64,000 nucleotides of DNA from Isochrysis galbana (lineage: Eukaryota > Haptophyta > Isochrysidales > Isochrysidaceae): assembly GCA_018136815.1 (NCBI GenBank), contig CM030932.1, positions 8,323,628 to 8,387,627 on the forward strand, written 5' to 3'. Under the pieces are notes generated by a model, which saw only the letters and a list, made by a program, of their open reading frames with translations, had not been told where the DNA came from and made no database searches. A program made the position numbers and the translations under genes. Shown piece by piece: positions 10,501 through 19,926 of this stretch. Every line of letters starts with the position of its first letter. The stretch's first letter is position 1.

Positions 10501-11689
10501 GCTGTGTCAGGTCAATCTCGCCAGTGTCGGAGCTGCTCCATGGCCTCGGTGCTGACAGTCGAGAGCTTCCCGGTCGGGTGCTTGGGAGCGAGCTACCGGA
10601 TTCCGGGCGATGAAATCGCGAAGCGTCAAGTCGAGAACTCCCCGGCCGAGTAGAGGTCCGTGAGCTCGCCGCCGACGTCTCTGCCGCAGGTAGCGATACC
10701 GATTCCGCCCGCGACAATGTCGGCGTCGCTGGCCACTCAAGGTCTTCCACGTGAGGAAGGTCGATCTTTGCCTTCTCCTGTAATGTTGAGCCGACCGTGT
10801 CCTTAGAGCCTGCACCGTGAGGTTGCAGTCCCACATAAATCCCATCTTCCTCAACGTACTCGTCGCGTGGGGCGCCTTCAACGGCCTTGGGGACCGCAGG
10901 GGTCAAGGGCGAGGCCATTTGGCGCAGCGTGCGCTTAATGGCAACCTCGGCCGACGGCCGCGTACTGAGCGTCATCGCGCTTTGCGCGCGCCCCCGACGC
11001 ATATCTCTTATGATCGACGAGGTCTCCTCGTTGTTCAGAGACCAGACGGCCGCGTTGGCTTTGGCATCATCAGCGACGCACTTTGGAAGCTGCCAAGGCA
11101 TGGACTTCTGCAGCTTGGATATTCTATGGAACGGCTCGACGCTGTCGTTCCGGCTCGTCGCTACGCTTCGTGGAGAGGCCAGGAATAGCGTTGGCTCCTC
11201 TGGGGTGTACTCGTCGCGCAGCGACGGACGTGAAAAGATGGTGTCACCTGCGCTGATTGTGTGCCGGGCACCAGTATTGACGGCGAGCGGGCTCCATGCC
11301 CTGCCCCCCCTTGCCGACTGGCTGGTCGCATCACCCTCTTCGACGTGCAGCGAGCTGGGACGATGGGCCAGGTTGAGGGACGGCCGGTCGAGGTGGACCG
11401 TGGCCGGCCGCTTGGCAAGCTGCCTCGCGACGGGCGGTGTGCTGGGTGGCGGTGTGGGGACCGTGTCGGGCCGGACGGCGCCAGCGTGCGGTGGTATGGG
11501 TACGAGGGTGGGCGACGCTCGTGCAGCCACCTCACGCGTAACCTGCCGGACGCGCGGCGATTGGCCTGGCCTCCGGAGCGGCGGCTGCACCCCGTAGAGC
11601 GTACGGACTGCTTTCGCCTTGTCATCCGCGTCAGGCGGCGGCAGCGAGAGGAGTGCCGAGGCAACCGAGGCCGTACTGGAGGAGCACAT
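7529..11689 (-). CDS. Large coiled-coil protein, ODA-docking-like
   Basis: 1386 residues from the ATG at 11689 (MCSSSTASVASALL); an upstream in-frame ATG at 11782 would add 31 low-complexity residues. The N-terminal half is Ser/Pro/Arg-rich and disordered. The middle and C-terminal half contain long heptad-rich coiled coils (the frame portions ALQEAANTMRAQLQQTRAEA and WKEVELEANQRERQMHNMAR). The phrase LCALTGVSNTQEMIQFWEE followed by coiled coil resembles the outer-dynein-arm docking complex family (DC1/DC2, CCDC151-like), where TGV.d..E sits between two coiled coils. A role in attaching dynein arms to axonemal microtubules is therefore inferred. The C-terminus is Ser/Thr/Lys-rich. One long exon; no frameshift seen. 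Other axonemal or centrosomal coiled-coil families remain possible. Confidence 0.6.
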   Translation of the reverse strand: MCSSSTASVASALLSLPPPDADDKAKAVRTLYGVQPPLRRPGQSPRVRQVTREVAARASPTLVPIPPHAGAVRPDTVPTPPPSTPPVARQLAKRPATVHLDRPSLNLAHRPSSLHVEEGDATSQSARGGRAWSPLAVNTGARHTISAGDTIFSRPSLRDEYTPEEPTLFLASPRSVATSRNDSVEPFHRISKLQKSMPWQLPKCVADDAKANAAVWSLNNEETSSIIRDMRRGRAQSAMTLSTRPSAEVAIKRTLRQMASPLTPAVPKAVEGAPRDEYVEEDGIYVGLQPHGAGSKDTVGSTLQEKAKIDLPHVEDLEWPATPTLSRAESVSLPAAETSAASSRTSTRPGSSRLDASRFHRPESGSSLPSTRPGSSRLSAPRPWSSSDTGEIDLTQPQNEYEEIRRLLKQNQFIRSELARYGVEQATDNDFVDGSGRTRPAQVQKPKPATPRIISNPSQLIEQQLRMLRATGAVDDEPPWYVEDTRSASPPSAMVLPPMLSRARSSMSEDSTEEPDGGDDSTVGSLGKVQLAGRPDDGEESESVSIDEGRAPAPAAAIVEDEDPASPAQPALREQLPGLADSFLCMSTEPSVAAGDELKPPLPNARKRHTPVSSITSSAARTEEAPKSVEQYMEDFAAEDVTALQEAANTMRAQLQQTRAEATAKETELRKLSDQLKGLLADAKANPQHKNPSPDVRSAVDRLAELERLLAESEEANAQADDAHATLQLMLRRAQEENPEREREVLLMQLNMVETDQIRDTLSKRQGFADEMCAQARQSVKDMQKALAEQRSRNLERKAEMHARVRERERARAELASFSVGGGRRRAASGVGGLWRPTPDGSSPPHSSASQRTRTHARKVVSMEILWERLCALTGVSNTQEMIQFWEESLRAKATLKEAERSRQAALEALQRDAKYHRTYLASLQRIADEENTTTAIDTHWKEVELEANQRERQMHNMARRLSEIESLCEGAISQLLGISERLQKKWLMDKAPSILRNLVQKSQARMDLLSEQIKELATPRDQASLATAVRKAQFNAEAAASTAEKLQANKGESSTDGASTAAMGEVAAAAAAVAASSMSTGVDDAQTAAHTSVDGPNPSGNGTEKPGDVAADGVEGTSTKTKEAKAKAKSKSVDIAELAQDMIAETQAMWSTQLCTNVERLLAVLLEIWRAPVMDKVAARPERPIHLQSEKCLSLNVRTKTTEEIERSLGINGDEDTSVWDRASALDLAAQRASFKKDVPAVPAAFTEGRGGEYLVADGLGSFRPGVVDVLTREEIKRRASAAVRRALPHVDASSAASSSTPPGASASDGSTTVKDGNKDPSTADNRRETSTPTAVTQSESSQTTDKPAIAKKRVTIVEPSDGATKKRTPRRKGPTQPFVFDDKE

Positions 11690-12312
11690 CGTGAAGGAAG
11701 GGGGGGAAGGGGGAGGGGAATGGGTCGACAGGGGGTGGAGTGGCAGTGCGAGGGCTGGGGAGTGAGTGGAGGAGGGGGGCAATGCTCGTTGGTCGGTTGG
11801 GGCCGGGGGGGAAGGGGAACCGGGTGGGGGGGTGCGCTGCGCTGCTCTCTCTCTCTCTCTCCCTCCCTCCCTCCCCCTCTCTCTCCCTCCCTCTCCGCTC
11901 TCTCTCCTCTGCTCTCTCTCTCGCTCGCTCGCCCTCTCTGTCCGTCTCTCTCGTCTCCCTTTTTATTTGAAAAGGGTGAGAGAGAGCTGAACAAGGTTTG
12001 AGATTGGAGAATTAGACAGAAGGGAGCCGAAGAAGTGTGAAGTTATAGAGGACTCTAGGGGAAAAGAGAAGCAGAGACCACAGGGGAGGGGGCGACTACA
12101 GGAGAAGCTTAGGAGTTGAGGAGAGGTTCTACTTTACCGGAGAGAAGGAAAGAGTTCAGTTATTATGAGATGGAAGTTGAAGGGGGGGGGGGGGTCTCCT
12201 CCGTTTCCTGCTTCTAGTATCTTTAAAGTACTCTCTGTCGGTTAGAATCTTAGAATCTTGCTGTTTCACATCCTTGGTTGTCCTGGATTCGCGACAACGG
12301 GCCAACTCCTCT
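11690..12312. other. CT/GA-rich leader and spacer
   Basis: 11840-11960 is almost pure CT on the plus strand (GA on the coding strand of the gene at 7529-11689), a likely promoter/leader tract. Beyond it are purine-rich sequence and a G12 run near 12183. No gene or known repeat seen. Confidence 0.4.
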
Positions 12313-12742
12313 TTAACTCCTTACTGCCGGGTAGAAGCGCCGAAATCGGCGCTTCTCTCCAGCGCGTTTGCACCATGGCCCATAGTGGAAGAGCCTCTTA
12401 CGCAAAAGAAAGGCACTAAAGGCTGAGCAAAGAGCAAAGAGCAAAGTGCGCGCTGATTTTGGCCGAGGAGCCCTTTCGCCTTTCGCCTTTCGGCCTTTCG
12501 ACCCCCCCCCCCTTCTCGCTTCTCGCCCCCCCCACTACGGTCCCTTGATCCCTTGGCCTTGGCCCCAGCGTCGGTGAAGCGAGCGGGCGCAGGCGCGATG
12601 GCGCCGGCTGGCGACGCAACGCAGGGCATGGAAGTGGACACGGACGATGAGGAGCGGGTGCAGCTCCCTTCGGACGACGAGGCGGACTGTGCACTTGTGC
12701 ACGCCGAAGACGACGAGTCGGCCGAGGACCGAGGAGGTAGGG
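12313..12742 (+). mobile_element. TTAA-abutted element end, piggyBac-like, copy 1
   Basis: Sequence shared with 26238-26445 begins exactly at TTAACTCCTTACTGCCGGGT in both places while the DNA to the left is unrelated. TTAA is the target and duplicated site of piggyBac-superfamily elements. A hairpin GAAGCGCCGAAATCGGCGCTTC follows the end. The ORF at 12598-12795 opens with a very acidic stretch (VDTDDEERVQLPSDDEAD) like the N-terminus of piggyBac transposases. No catalytic domain follows, so this is a fragment or a deletion derivative; the family assignment is an inference. Confidence 0.5.
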
Positions 12743-12795
12743 CGGTCAAACAGTGTTTAATAATTACTAAAATGCGGGGGGGCTGCATTTTTTGA
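12598..12795 (+). pseudogene. Acidic N-terminal fragment, possible piggyBac transposase
   Basis: From the ATG at 12598 the frame gives an Asp/Glu-rich peptide of 65 residues, ending at a stop at 12795 inside a small palindromic insertion (12743-12798). After the palindrome the coding-like text continues in another frame (KPKKKLLAEG). I therefore read this as the broken 5' end of a transposase gene rather than a small gene. Confidence 0.4.
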
Positions 12796-12798
12796 CCG
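12743..12798. repeat. 56-bp palindromic insertion
   Basis: CGGTCAAA at the left and TTTGACCG at the right, with an inner AAATGC/GCATTT pair, form a near-perfect hairpin. It interrupts the acidic ORF of the TTAA element. Probably a miniature foldback element; only one copy is seen here. Confidence 0.5.
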
Positions 12799-13605
12799 TT
12801 CTCCGAAGCCCAAGAAAAAGCTCCTGGCTGAGGGCCTTTGTCAGAGCAAGGCTCATCTCACTCTTGGAGATGGCCTGCGAGGGCGCGCCGGCAGCTAGCG
12901 CGGAATGCGGTTCTTGCGGGGAGCTCATGGAGCTTTCCTCGGGGGTGACTACGGGCATGGTGATCGACGCACGACGTACGACGCACGGAGGGCGCGGAAG
13001 TGTGGAAGGAGGCTTGTGGCTTGTGGGAGGTGGTGGCAGGCGACTGGGGACTGGGGGTGGCTCAGGCGCGTGCTTGACTTGTATTGACTCGTTGACTCGG
13101 GGTATAGACTCGGGAACTCGGGGGGACTCGCTTGGGAACACGGTGGGCCTCGCCGAAGTTGCTACAAAAAGCTCGAGGGCACAGAGCCACACAAACTAAT
13201 CCAAACGGGGCGAAAACTAACCACACCTGGACGGACGGCCAGGCGTCGGCACCAGGGCAACTCAGCAACGCGCAGACATGCGACAGAGGGGAGGCCGACA
13301 CAACGAGGGCAGATCTCGTTGGGGAGCTATGACCGATAGACGAGAGAAGACAACAGACGGTCATGGAACATTTGATGACATCGAGAGAAGGTAAGAAAAG
13401 AGGGCCGGAGGCGACGGACGGCACGCCGAGGGAAAGAACCTGCCGCGGGGGGGGGGGCGAGGGACCGAGGGCACGGCGGGGCAGCGTGGGAGGGCGCGAG
13501 GCCAATCTCGGAGCGAGATCGCGTCCTTTCCCTCGCGGAGCGCGGAGAGATCCCCCACGAGATATCTTGGGACCGGAGAATGTTTTGGACGAATCTTTAG
13601 CCCGG
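12799..13605. other. No convincing gene
   Basis: GC-rich sequence with frames open on both strands but no conserved motif. The frames at 12792-13199 and 12767-13192 overlap antisense and neither looks like protein with known features. A G10 run lies near 13447. Confidence 0.35.
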
Positions 13606-13978
13606 TCACTCACTAGGGTGCTTGTCATCCCCTGGCTTCACGGCAGTGAGAGTAGGCCACACCCAGGCGTCAGAGATAATGGCAAGAGCGCGCACCGCGG
13701 CCATTACGTGCGGGGAGCTAAAGCCGGCCAAGATCGCGCTCCGTAGCTTGCCACCAGCCGCTGTTGCCAAGTCCGCCTCTTCGCGAAGGTAGCCGAGGAG
13801 TGAGCTGTCCTGGGCGAATCGGTCGACCACGGCCGCATCCAGGAAGAATATGTAGCTGCGCCCACCACAGATCGCCAGCAGGTCTTCGACGTTGCCGTAG
13901 AGCTTGCCCGCTCTCTCCGGATGCCACAGTGTGAGGTTCTGGTGCCGAAAGGTGACAATAAGGGCTCGCTCCAGCGGC
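13606..13978 (-). pseudogene. Orphan coding fragment, unidentified family
   Basis: The minus strand has one open frame of about 124 residues from 13978 to the stop at 13606 without a convincing upstream ATG. The text (LTLWHPERAGKLYGNVEDLL, then GGRSYIFFLDAAVVDRFAQD and a helical C-terminus) has the amino-acid balance of real protein, unlike the Arg/Pro-rich shadow frames around it. At 13980 the match stops at TCTCCCCGGGTGCCGGGGAC, which recurs at 14770. I do not recognise the family; it could be a last exon or a broken transposon ORF. Confidence 0.4.
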
Positions 13979-14985
13979 TATCTCCCCGGGTGCCGGGGAC
14001 TTAGCCGCTGCAGCGGCCGCGGAGGCCCGCCGCGCGCCGCTCCCCTCCCCCCCCCTTCCCCCACTCCTCTCTGGCAGCCCAGCTTGCCACAGGGGTGTAC
14101 TCGCGCGGCCAACACCAGTGGTAAGCCCCCCCCACGCTGCCTGCCGCGATGTGCCCCTTCACGCTCGCCGCGCTCACCTCCAGGTCGTTCTCGCACTCCC
14201 CCCCCTTCGCAGCGCGCAGACGAGCGCCAGAAGCCAGGTGCGAGCAGCGCGCGCGCAGCGCGAGCCCCCCGCCCGGCCTTGGCCTGGGTGTGCCATACCC
14301 AGCACCTGACCCCGCCCCAGCCCACACCCGCCTCGCAGCAAGCTTCCCTGGCTGAAAAGTCAGAGTTGACGTCTCTCTCGGCAGGCGCGGCCGGTCAGCA
14401 GATCGGCTACAGGGCTCGAAGGGGTCGAATTGGGGGGGCAGTGCGCGTGTGTATTCGTAAGATATGTGTATGGACTGTCTGTGCGCCGCATGGCGACGCG
14501 CAGGCAGTCCATATGTGCGCGTCTAGAGCCTGATTTCTAGTGTGTGTGGCATGTTTGAAAGGGCGCTGGGGGCACCATTCGTAACATAATTTAATGATAT
14601 GTTTATGATAAATAAATCGATCTATCGTAGAGTTGTCAAATCACTTGTCGGTGAACGACAGAGAACTTATGTTTCCCGGTCGCTGCATTACAGTTGTTTC
14701 GCGGGGCCCTCACCCTCTCTAATCCTCCCCCGAGAGAATTCTCCTCTCCCGCCTCGCCTCTCGCGGCTGTCTCCCCGGGTGCCGGGGACTTGTCCGCTTG
14801 AGCCCAGTTTTTTCTTATTGTCCCCCAGCGGGACTTTTTCTCACACTGTGGCCTTCTCCTTGTGCGCGGACTGCAGAACGAGAAGTCGAAGTCATGCCGG
14901 TTTATTACCTTTACCTTAAACGAGCCAACAATTATAGTAACAGCAAAATCCTTGGGGCATGCCACAGTGAATTGTGAAGGGGTTG
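13979..14985. other. GC-rich then AT-rich spacer, no gene
   Basis: The motif TCTCCCCGGGTGCCGGGGAC occurs at 13981 and at 14770, so the two flanks of this spacer share a short repeat. 14450-14700 is AT-rich. No coding region or RNA gene is supported. Confidence 0.4.
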
Positions 14986-15228
14986 CTACGCCTGCCGTTG
15001 GCCTTGATCCATCGGGTTGGGAGTGAGTCTACGTTTGTCAACAGCCTTAGTTAGCCATCTAGAGTAACCGGGTCCGAAACCTAACGCCTGAATCGCCTTA
15101 TGGTAATAGTCCCAACCGACTCTGTCGAACGCTTTCTCCCAGTCTATCGCTAGGGCAAGGCCCTCCTCTTCAGAGTCGTCCAAATACGCTTGCACAAGCT
15201 TTAAAAGATGCGTAGCTTCTCCGATCAA
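14986..15228 (-). pseudogene. LINE reverse-transcriptase fragment
   Basis: About 80 residues containing the LINE reverse-transcriptase block LALAIDWEKAFDRVGWDYYH followed by ALGFGPGYSRWL, i.e. the region carrying the first catalytic Asp of the palm. The frame opens without an ATG and a stop lies just upstream, and the YxDD part of the enzyme is absent. A 5'- and 3'-truncated non-LTR retrotransposon relic. Confidence 0.85.
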
Positions 15229-15829
15229 GGTCGTTTGCCTTCATTTGGTACCCCTCGTTTCCAAATACGCGATGCGGGGCCACCACGAGGGAGTCCCAAT
15301 CCTAGGGGTGGGAGGGCGAGGGAGCGTGAAGGCGCGGGGGCGGCCCCAGTCTCGGCCGCGTCACAGGTACCCCTCCTGCCCCTGCGCCCTGTCCCTGCGC
15401 CCCTGCTCTCCCTCTTTGTCCAGCAACATCAAATACAAAAAAGCTCGGTCCTAGGACACCGGGCCGAGCTCACCATGAGGGCGCTCCTGCGAGCAAGGGG
15501 ATGCATGGTTACTAGTGCCCCCCCCCCCCCCCCTCGATGAAAATTCCAGCGGCCTCCGCGCAGCCGCATGCAGGACCTCTCCTCACACTTGTCTTGAAAG
15601 GATCAGGAAGCTTACAAGGTAATAATGAGTAAACAGGGAAACACCTCTTGAAGGGCGTGTCTCCGCGAAAGAGCGGACGAGACGCCCCCGCCGGAGAGCA
15701 ACCTTGCTCGTCAGATATTTTTGGGGGCGGGCGCGCGGAGAGAGAGAGGCACCCCCCCCCTTCCCATCCACAGCCCCTCTACCCCATCCCCCGGCGAGTA
15801 GGCTCCCCAGGCGTTGTGGATGGCACAGG
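15229..15829. other. Spacer between LINE and cyt b561-like fragments
   Basis: GC-rich with C-tracts at 15520 and 15757. No gene recognised. Frames open on both strands (for example 15208-15540) have no motif support. Confidence 0.35.
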
Positions 15830-16015
15830 CGTTGTCGAAGGAGACCCTCTCGGGGCGCGCCCTCATGCCGAGCCAAGGCGATGCTGTTCTCGTCGCGTAC
15901 GTGGTGCTCCTGGGCCTCTCCTTCGGGGTGCTCGCGGGGGGGGCTCATGGTAGGGTGAGACTGGAAGGGAAAGGAGACCAAATGAAGGCAAGCCGCCAAG
16001 CCGCCTCATGCATCT
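15830..16015 (+). pseudogene. Duplicated cytochrome-b561-like exon fragment, copy 1
   Basis: From CCTCTCGGGGCGCGCC (15848) to AAGGCAAGCCGCC (about 15993) the DNA is nearly identical to 23316-23490. The encoded peptide includes GRALMPSQGDAVLVAY and the membrane segment VVLLGLSFGVLAGG. Here one extra G in the G-run shifts the frame before the stop used in the other copy, and the His-bearing first helix is missing. A partial duplicate, not a working gene. Confidence 0.6.
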
Positions 16016-16653
16016 AGGCACAAAGCCGACTTGCTCTTTAGAGATAATACTAGCACGGAAGAGTCTAAGGTTGTCCTACGGCCTCCCGGAGGGGAGTTGG
16101 AGCCCAGGAGAGAGGGCACGGGGCGCCTCCCCCATGCGAACTAAGTATAAACCTAGTTGTCCCTAGATACCCGTAGGGGAAGCCGCTTGGCCGGGCTCCC
16201 ACACTGCGGTGACCTCGACCTCGGTCACGCCGACACTCACATTCACACCCAAAACTACCCATTTTCGACGCTATTCGACTACGCAGAACCCGGCTAAAAA
16301 TATTTTCCGCGCTCCCGCACTGCGATTGCTCTGGCAACACGCTCGCGGCGCTAAGCTATACCGCCCAAGCGGAGCCCAAGATTCAAGTTAGCAACCCCAC
16401 AACAGGAGGCGGGACAGAGACCCACCACCTGTACCACAGAGCCGTGGGGGTTGCGTGGTGAGGGGACTGACAATGGTCTCGTCTCGCTCCTCCTTACCTA
16501 TGAGAGACCTACCACCGTAGTTGCTTGGTGTTCTGAGGATTACTCGTACTAATAGACACAATCCTTGTCCCCGAAGAATGCCTGTGTTCAGATCCTCGAT
16601 GAACTCGTGTCTGAGGGGTCGGCGTCCGCAACGTGTGAGCTCTGCACCTCGAC
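16016..16653. other. Spacer with short palindromic repeat
   Basis: About 16095-16165 shares GAGGGCAC..GGCGCCTCCCC and ACTAAGTATA with 53620-53670, a short diverged repeat containing the near-palindrome CTAAGTATAAACCTAG. The rest probably includes the 3' region of the minus-strand DnaJ gene. No other gene seen. Confidence 0.4.
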
Positions 16654-18822
16654 TCACGCGGCTGTGGAATAGGCAGGCGCCCTGTGCGCCCCACGTCCCA
16701 AACCACCGCCCAGGTCGTATTGGCGTTTTTGGACTGGGTCGCTGAGCACGTCATGAGCCGTGTTGATCTCGCGGAAGCGCTCTTCAGCCTCTGCGCGCTG
16801 CGCGTCGTCGACGCCCTGCTTGGCGGCGAACTTGTCTGGGTGCCAGCGCAGGGCAGCCTTGCGGAACGCCTGCTTGATCTGCGCGGCGCTAGCATTTTGG
16901 GGGAGGTCGAGCACCGCGTACGGATCAAACGCCTCTTCCACTGCTTCCGCAGCATCCGCAGACCGAGCCTCGCGCCCTGCGCGGCTACAGCGGCGCAGCC
17001 GCTCGTCGCACTCGCGCACCCCCGAGGCAGCAGCCTCACAGTCCCTATCCTCCGCTAGCGCCTTGGCAAAGGCGGAGCGCGCCTGCTCCACGCGGCCAAG
17101 GGGGAGAAGACAAGCCGCACGACGCAGGAGCAGCTTCACGGACGAGGGCTCGAGCTTGAGCGCTAAATCGACGTCGTGCAACGCCTCAGCGTGGCGCCCA
17201 GCCTGCAACCGAGCTTGCGCGCGATTTCCCAGCAGCAAAACCCGAAGGAAGCCGGCCTCGTCCGCGGCCAGGCCCTCAGAATACGCTGCCGCCGCAGCCT
17301 CGTAGTTGCCAGAGGAGTACGCGCCATTGCCGCGACGCTTCGCCGCGAGTGCGGATCGAAGGCCGCGCAACTGTGCCGCAGCGGAGGCATGGTCCGGGTG
17401 CTGCGCGACAAGCTGGGCTAGGGCTGCCTCCCCCTCGTCTACGCGCCCGCGCAGGGAGAGAAGGCGCGCGTGCGCAATCCGTAGCGCGCAAACGTCCATG
17501 TTGTCGCCGTCGCCCACATGTTGCTGCACTGACTCAATCGCCTCCTCGGCCTCCCGCTGGGCGTCCCATAGCCTGCCAGCGCCCTCCAGGATTGATAGTA
17601 TCAGCATGGGTCCGAGGGCACTGTGTGTGCAATCGCGCGCGACGCTGCGAGCTAGGTAGAGGGCCTCGTCCACCCGTCCTTGCTCCGCGAGAGAGCGCGC
17701 ACGCGCCACATGGCTCAATAACTTGCTCGCCTTAGAGCGGCCTTCCCTCGCCACCGACACGTCGGGTGGGGCGGCGGGACCTCCTAGCCGCTTCAGCTCA
17801 AAGGCGCCTGCCGCCGATGCTACTGCGTCGACAGGCGGAGCCCATCTCGGCTCGTCACACACGGCGCCCCCCCTCGCCTCTGCTGCTAAGCGCTTGTCGA
17901 TCGCGAGCGCAGCGTCAAAGTGCGACATTGCCTCCTGCAACCTCCCCAGCATCACGCAAGCCCTCCCGGCGCGGACCCTGGCCTTGCTCGCGGTGATATC
18001 ACATGCAGCATCTGACGTCAGTAATGGCCGCAGCCGGGCCAACGCCTCGGCGGGACGCGGTGGCGTCGCCATTATGCTGCATGCTGCCAGGTTATTGGTG
18101 GCGCTCGCGTCACCGGGTCGCGCCTCGAGAGCCCTCTCATACCACCGGACGGCTGCTGCCAAGTCTCGGCGCTCAAACGCCGCGTTGCCTCGCTGCTTGC
18201 AAATCTCAGCGCGATCCTCTCGAATGACGCCCTCGTATTCGGAACGTTCACGCTCGGTCGGGACCCTAAGGTGCTGCTGCATGGTCGCGTCTGGATCATG
18301 GCTCTCCCCAACCACTTCGCCGCTCACCATAGCGACGGCCGCTGAAGGCAGAAGGGACTCTTTGCCCTGCCCCTTTATCACATGCACGCCTGCCCCACTA
18401 GTAGCGCATTCCTCGCTCATGGCAAAGCGTGGGTCGCAGGTGTCCAAAGTCCCAGCCGACGTGGCCTCCAAGCTCGATGCGGCTATCGAGTTCCAGAAGT
18501 CGTCCACCACGCCGATGGCGGTCGCTTCACCAGCGGTCACGCGATCGTTGGGAGCCGCCGAGGTTGTTGCCTGCCCAATTGCCGGACCAGCTCCTGCCTC
18601 GACTTCGTGTCGCGCGTGCTCGCTCGCGAGTCGGCGGATGAGTGCGGCGGCACGCTGCCGGTGGCCCAGCTTAAGGACGCCCATCTCTTTGAGCAGCGCG
18701 GTGAGCGCGCGGTCATCGCGCAGCCGGTCGAGCTGGTCGATCCGTGCGCAGATGGGCTCGGCGTACTCGCCCAGCCCCTCCGCCACCAGCTCCGAGCACA
18801 GCACATCGCGCGGCGGCGGCAT
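16654..18822 (-). CDS. TPR and J-domain co-chaperone (DNAJC7-like)
   Basis: 722 residues, intronless, start MPPPRDVLCSEL at 18822. Residues about 8-70 resemble a SAM-like helical bundle. Tetratricopeptide repeats occupy about 210-300 (KQRGNAAFERRDLAAAVRWY) and about 500-610 (KRRGNGAYSSGNYEAAAAAY). A canonical J domain lies at about 633-703 with the essential HPD in LRWHPDKFAAK, and only about 19 residues follow. TPR plus a C-terminal J domain is the DNAJC7/TPR2 layout; such proteins hand clients between Hsp70 and Hsp90, with the J domain stimulating Hsp70 ATPase. The N-terminal SAM-like part is unusual for that family. Coding-strand poly-G/GC tracts sit about 40 bp upstream of the start. Confidence 0.85.
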   Translation of the reverse strand: MPPPRDVLCSELVAEGLGEYAEPICARIDQLDRLRDDRALTALLKEMGVLKLGHRQRAAALIRRLASEHARHEVEAGAGPAIGQATTSAAPNDRVTAGEATAIGVVDDFWNSIAASSLEATSAGTLDTCDPRFAMSEECATSGAGVHVIKGQGKESLLPSAAVAMVSGEVVGESHDPDATMQQHLRVPTERERSEYEGVIREDRAEICKQRGNAAFERRDLAAAVRWYERALEARPGDASATNNLAACSIMATPPRPAEALARLRPLLTSDAACDITASKARVRAGRACVMLGRLQEAMSHFDAALAIDKRLAAEARGGAVCDEPRWAPPVDAVASAAGAFELKRLGGPAAPPDVSVAREGRSKASKLLSHVARARSLAEQGRVDEALYLARSVARDCTHSALGPMLILSILEGAGRLWDAQREAEEAIESVQQHVGDGDNMDVCALRIAHARLLSLRGRVDEGEAALAQLVAQHPDHASAAAQLRGLRSALAAKRRGNGAYSSGNYEAAAAAYSEGLAADEAGFLRVLLLGNRAQARLQAGRHAEALHDVDLALKLEPSSVKLLLRRAACLLPLGRVEQARSAFAKALAEDRDCEAAASGVRECDERLRRCSRAGREARSADAAEAVEEAFDPYAVLDLPQNASAAQIKQAFRKAALRWHPDKFAAKQGVDDAQRAEAEERFREINTAHDVLSDPVQKRQYDLGGGLGRGAHRAPAYSTAA

Positions 18823-19926
18823 CGATCGCCCCCCGCCCCTCTTCCCTTGCCCCTCCCGTATCCCCCCCCCCCCCCGGCCCTTCCCACCCCCTGCCCCTTC
18901 CCCCTGGACTCGCCGCAGCCCGAGGCGAGCGAGCCACGGCGTGGTCCCGCTCTCTCGCCTCCCGGGCGCGCGCGCGCAGCTCCACTTCCTACCCTAGCGT
19001 CCCACAGGGCTGGACAGTCAGTCCGATGAGGTTTTGTTGTAGAGAAACGGATGGGTCTACCAGAAGGGACCCCCCACCATTTCAGAATAGCATCCACAGA
19101 TCCACAGGCGGGGCCGCACGGGCCTTCCGTCAGAGTTCTATTGTTGTGTTAGTATAACCTTAGTGCTGAGGGACCGTAGCCCTTCGACGGCAACGGAGCC
19201 CCTCCCCCGCGATGGGGGTGTGTGCGCGGTTGGCGCATGGCTCGTCCGGTGTACTTTATAAGTGGCTAGGAATGCCAGCCAACAAATTGTCCTACGACGC
19301 TATAAGTTCTAACGCCTTCCTTCGATCGGATGAGCAGAGAACAGAACGAACGAGTTGGGGCCCGGCACAGCAGTTGGCTCCGCGCGGGGGGGGGGGGCGG
19401 GCCGGGGGGGGGGGGGGGCGGATCGAAGGCGTTGTCGGAGAGAGAGAGGAGAGGCAGCCTCTTCTCGCCTTCTTCCAGCGGCTTGGTGATCTCTCTTTTT
19501 CTCTCTCTTTCTCACGGTGTGGGGGGGGGGGAGGGGGGGAAGCTGGCTGCGCGTTTCCTCTGCTCCGAGTGGGAGGCTAGATCTCCAAGAGAGATCCTGT
19601 GTTCGACCAGAGTAGAGTAGGGATACCCTGCCGCCCTCAACTCCCCGAGGGAGAGAGGAGGGGGTGGGGAGAGGAAAGAGGGAGAGGGGGGGGAGGTAGG
19701 AGTAAAAGTAGTGGGTGGACGGCGCGGGGCGCTGCAGGAAACAAGGGGGCTGGGGCGGGGGGGGGGAGGGGAGGGGGGGGGGGGGGGGGGGCGAGGCGGG
19801 CGGCGGGGGGGGCGTCTCGTCCCTCCTCTCTCACTTACCCTCCCGCTCTTCTTTCTCTCCCCATCCTGGCCTCTCTCTCTCCTTCTTCACATCGCCTCTG
19901 CTATCCCCTCACACTCGGCCACCAGG
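18823..19926. other. Divergent promoter region, G-tract rich
   Basis: This lies between the start of the minus-strand DnaJ gene and the start of the plus-strand plastid protein gene and so must hold both promoters. It has C12 at 18862 and many G-runs at 19385-19425 and 19755-19812, and a CT tract at 19490-19515. A segment at 19125-19200 (CAGAGTT..TTAGTATAACCTTAGTGCTG..GACGGCAACGGAG) matches 1786-1852, a short dispersed repeat. Confidence 0.5.

Noticed and set aside
17723-18997. 424-residue plus-strand frame
   Set aside because: Antisense to the DnaJ/TPR gene; Ser/Arg/Pro-rich with no motif, while the minus strand shows clear TPR and J domains.
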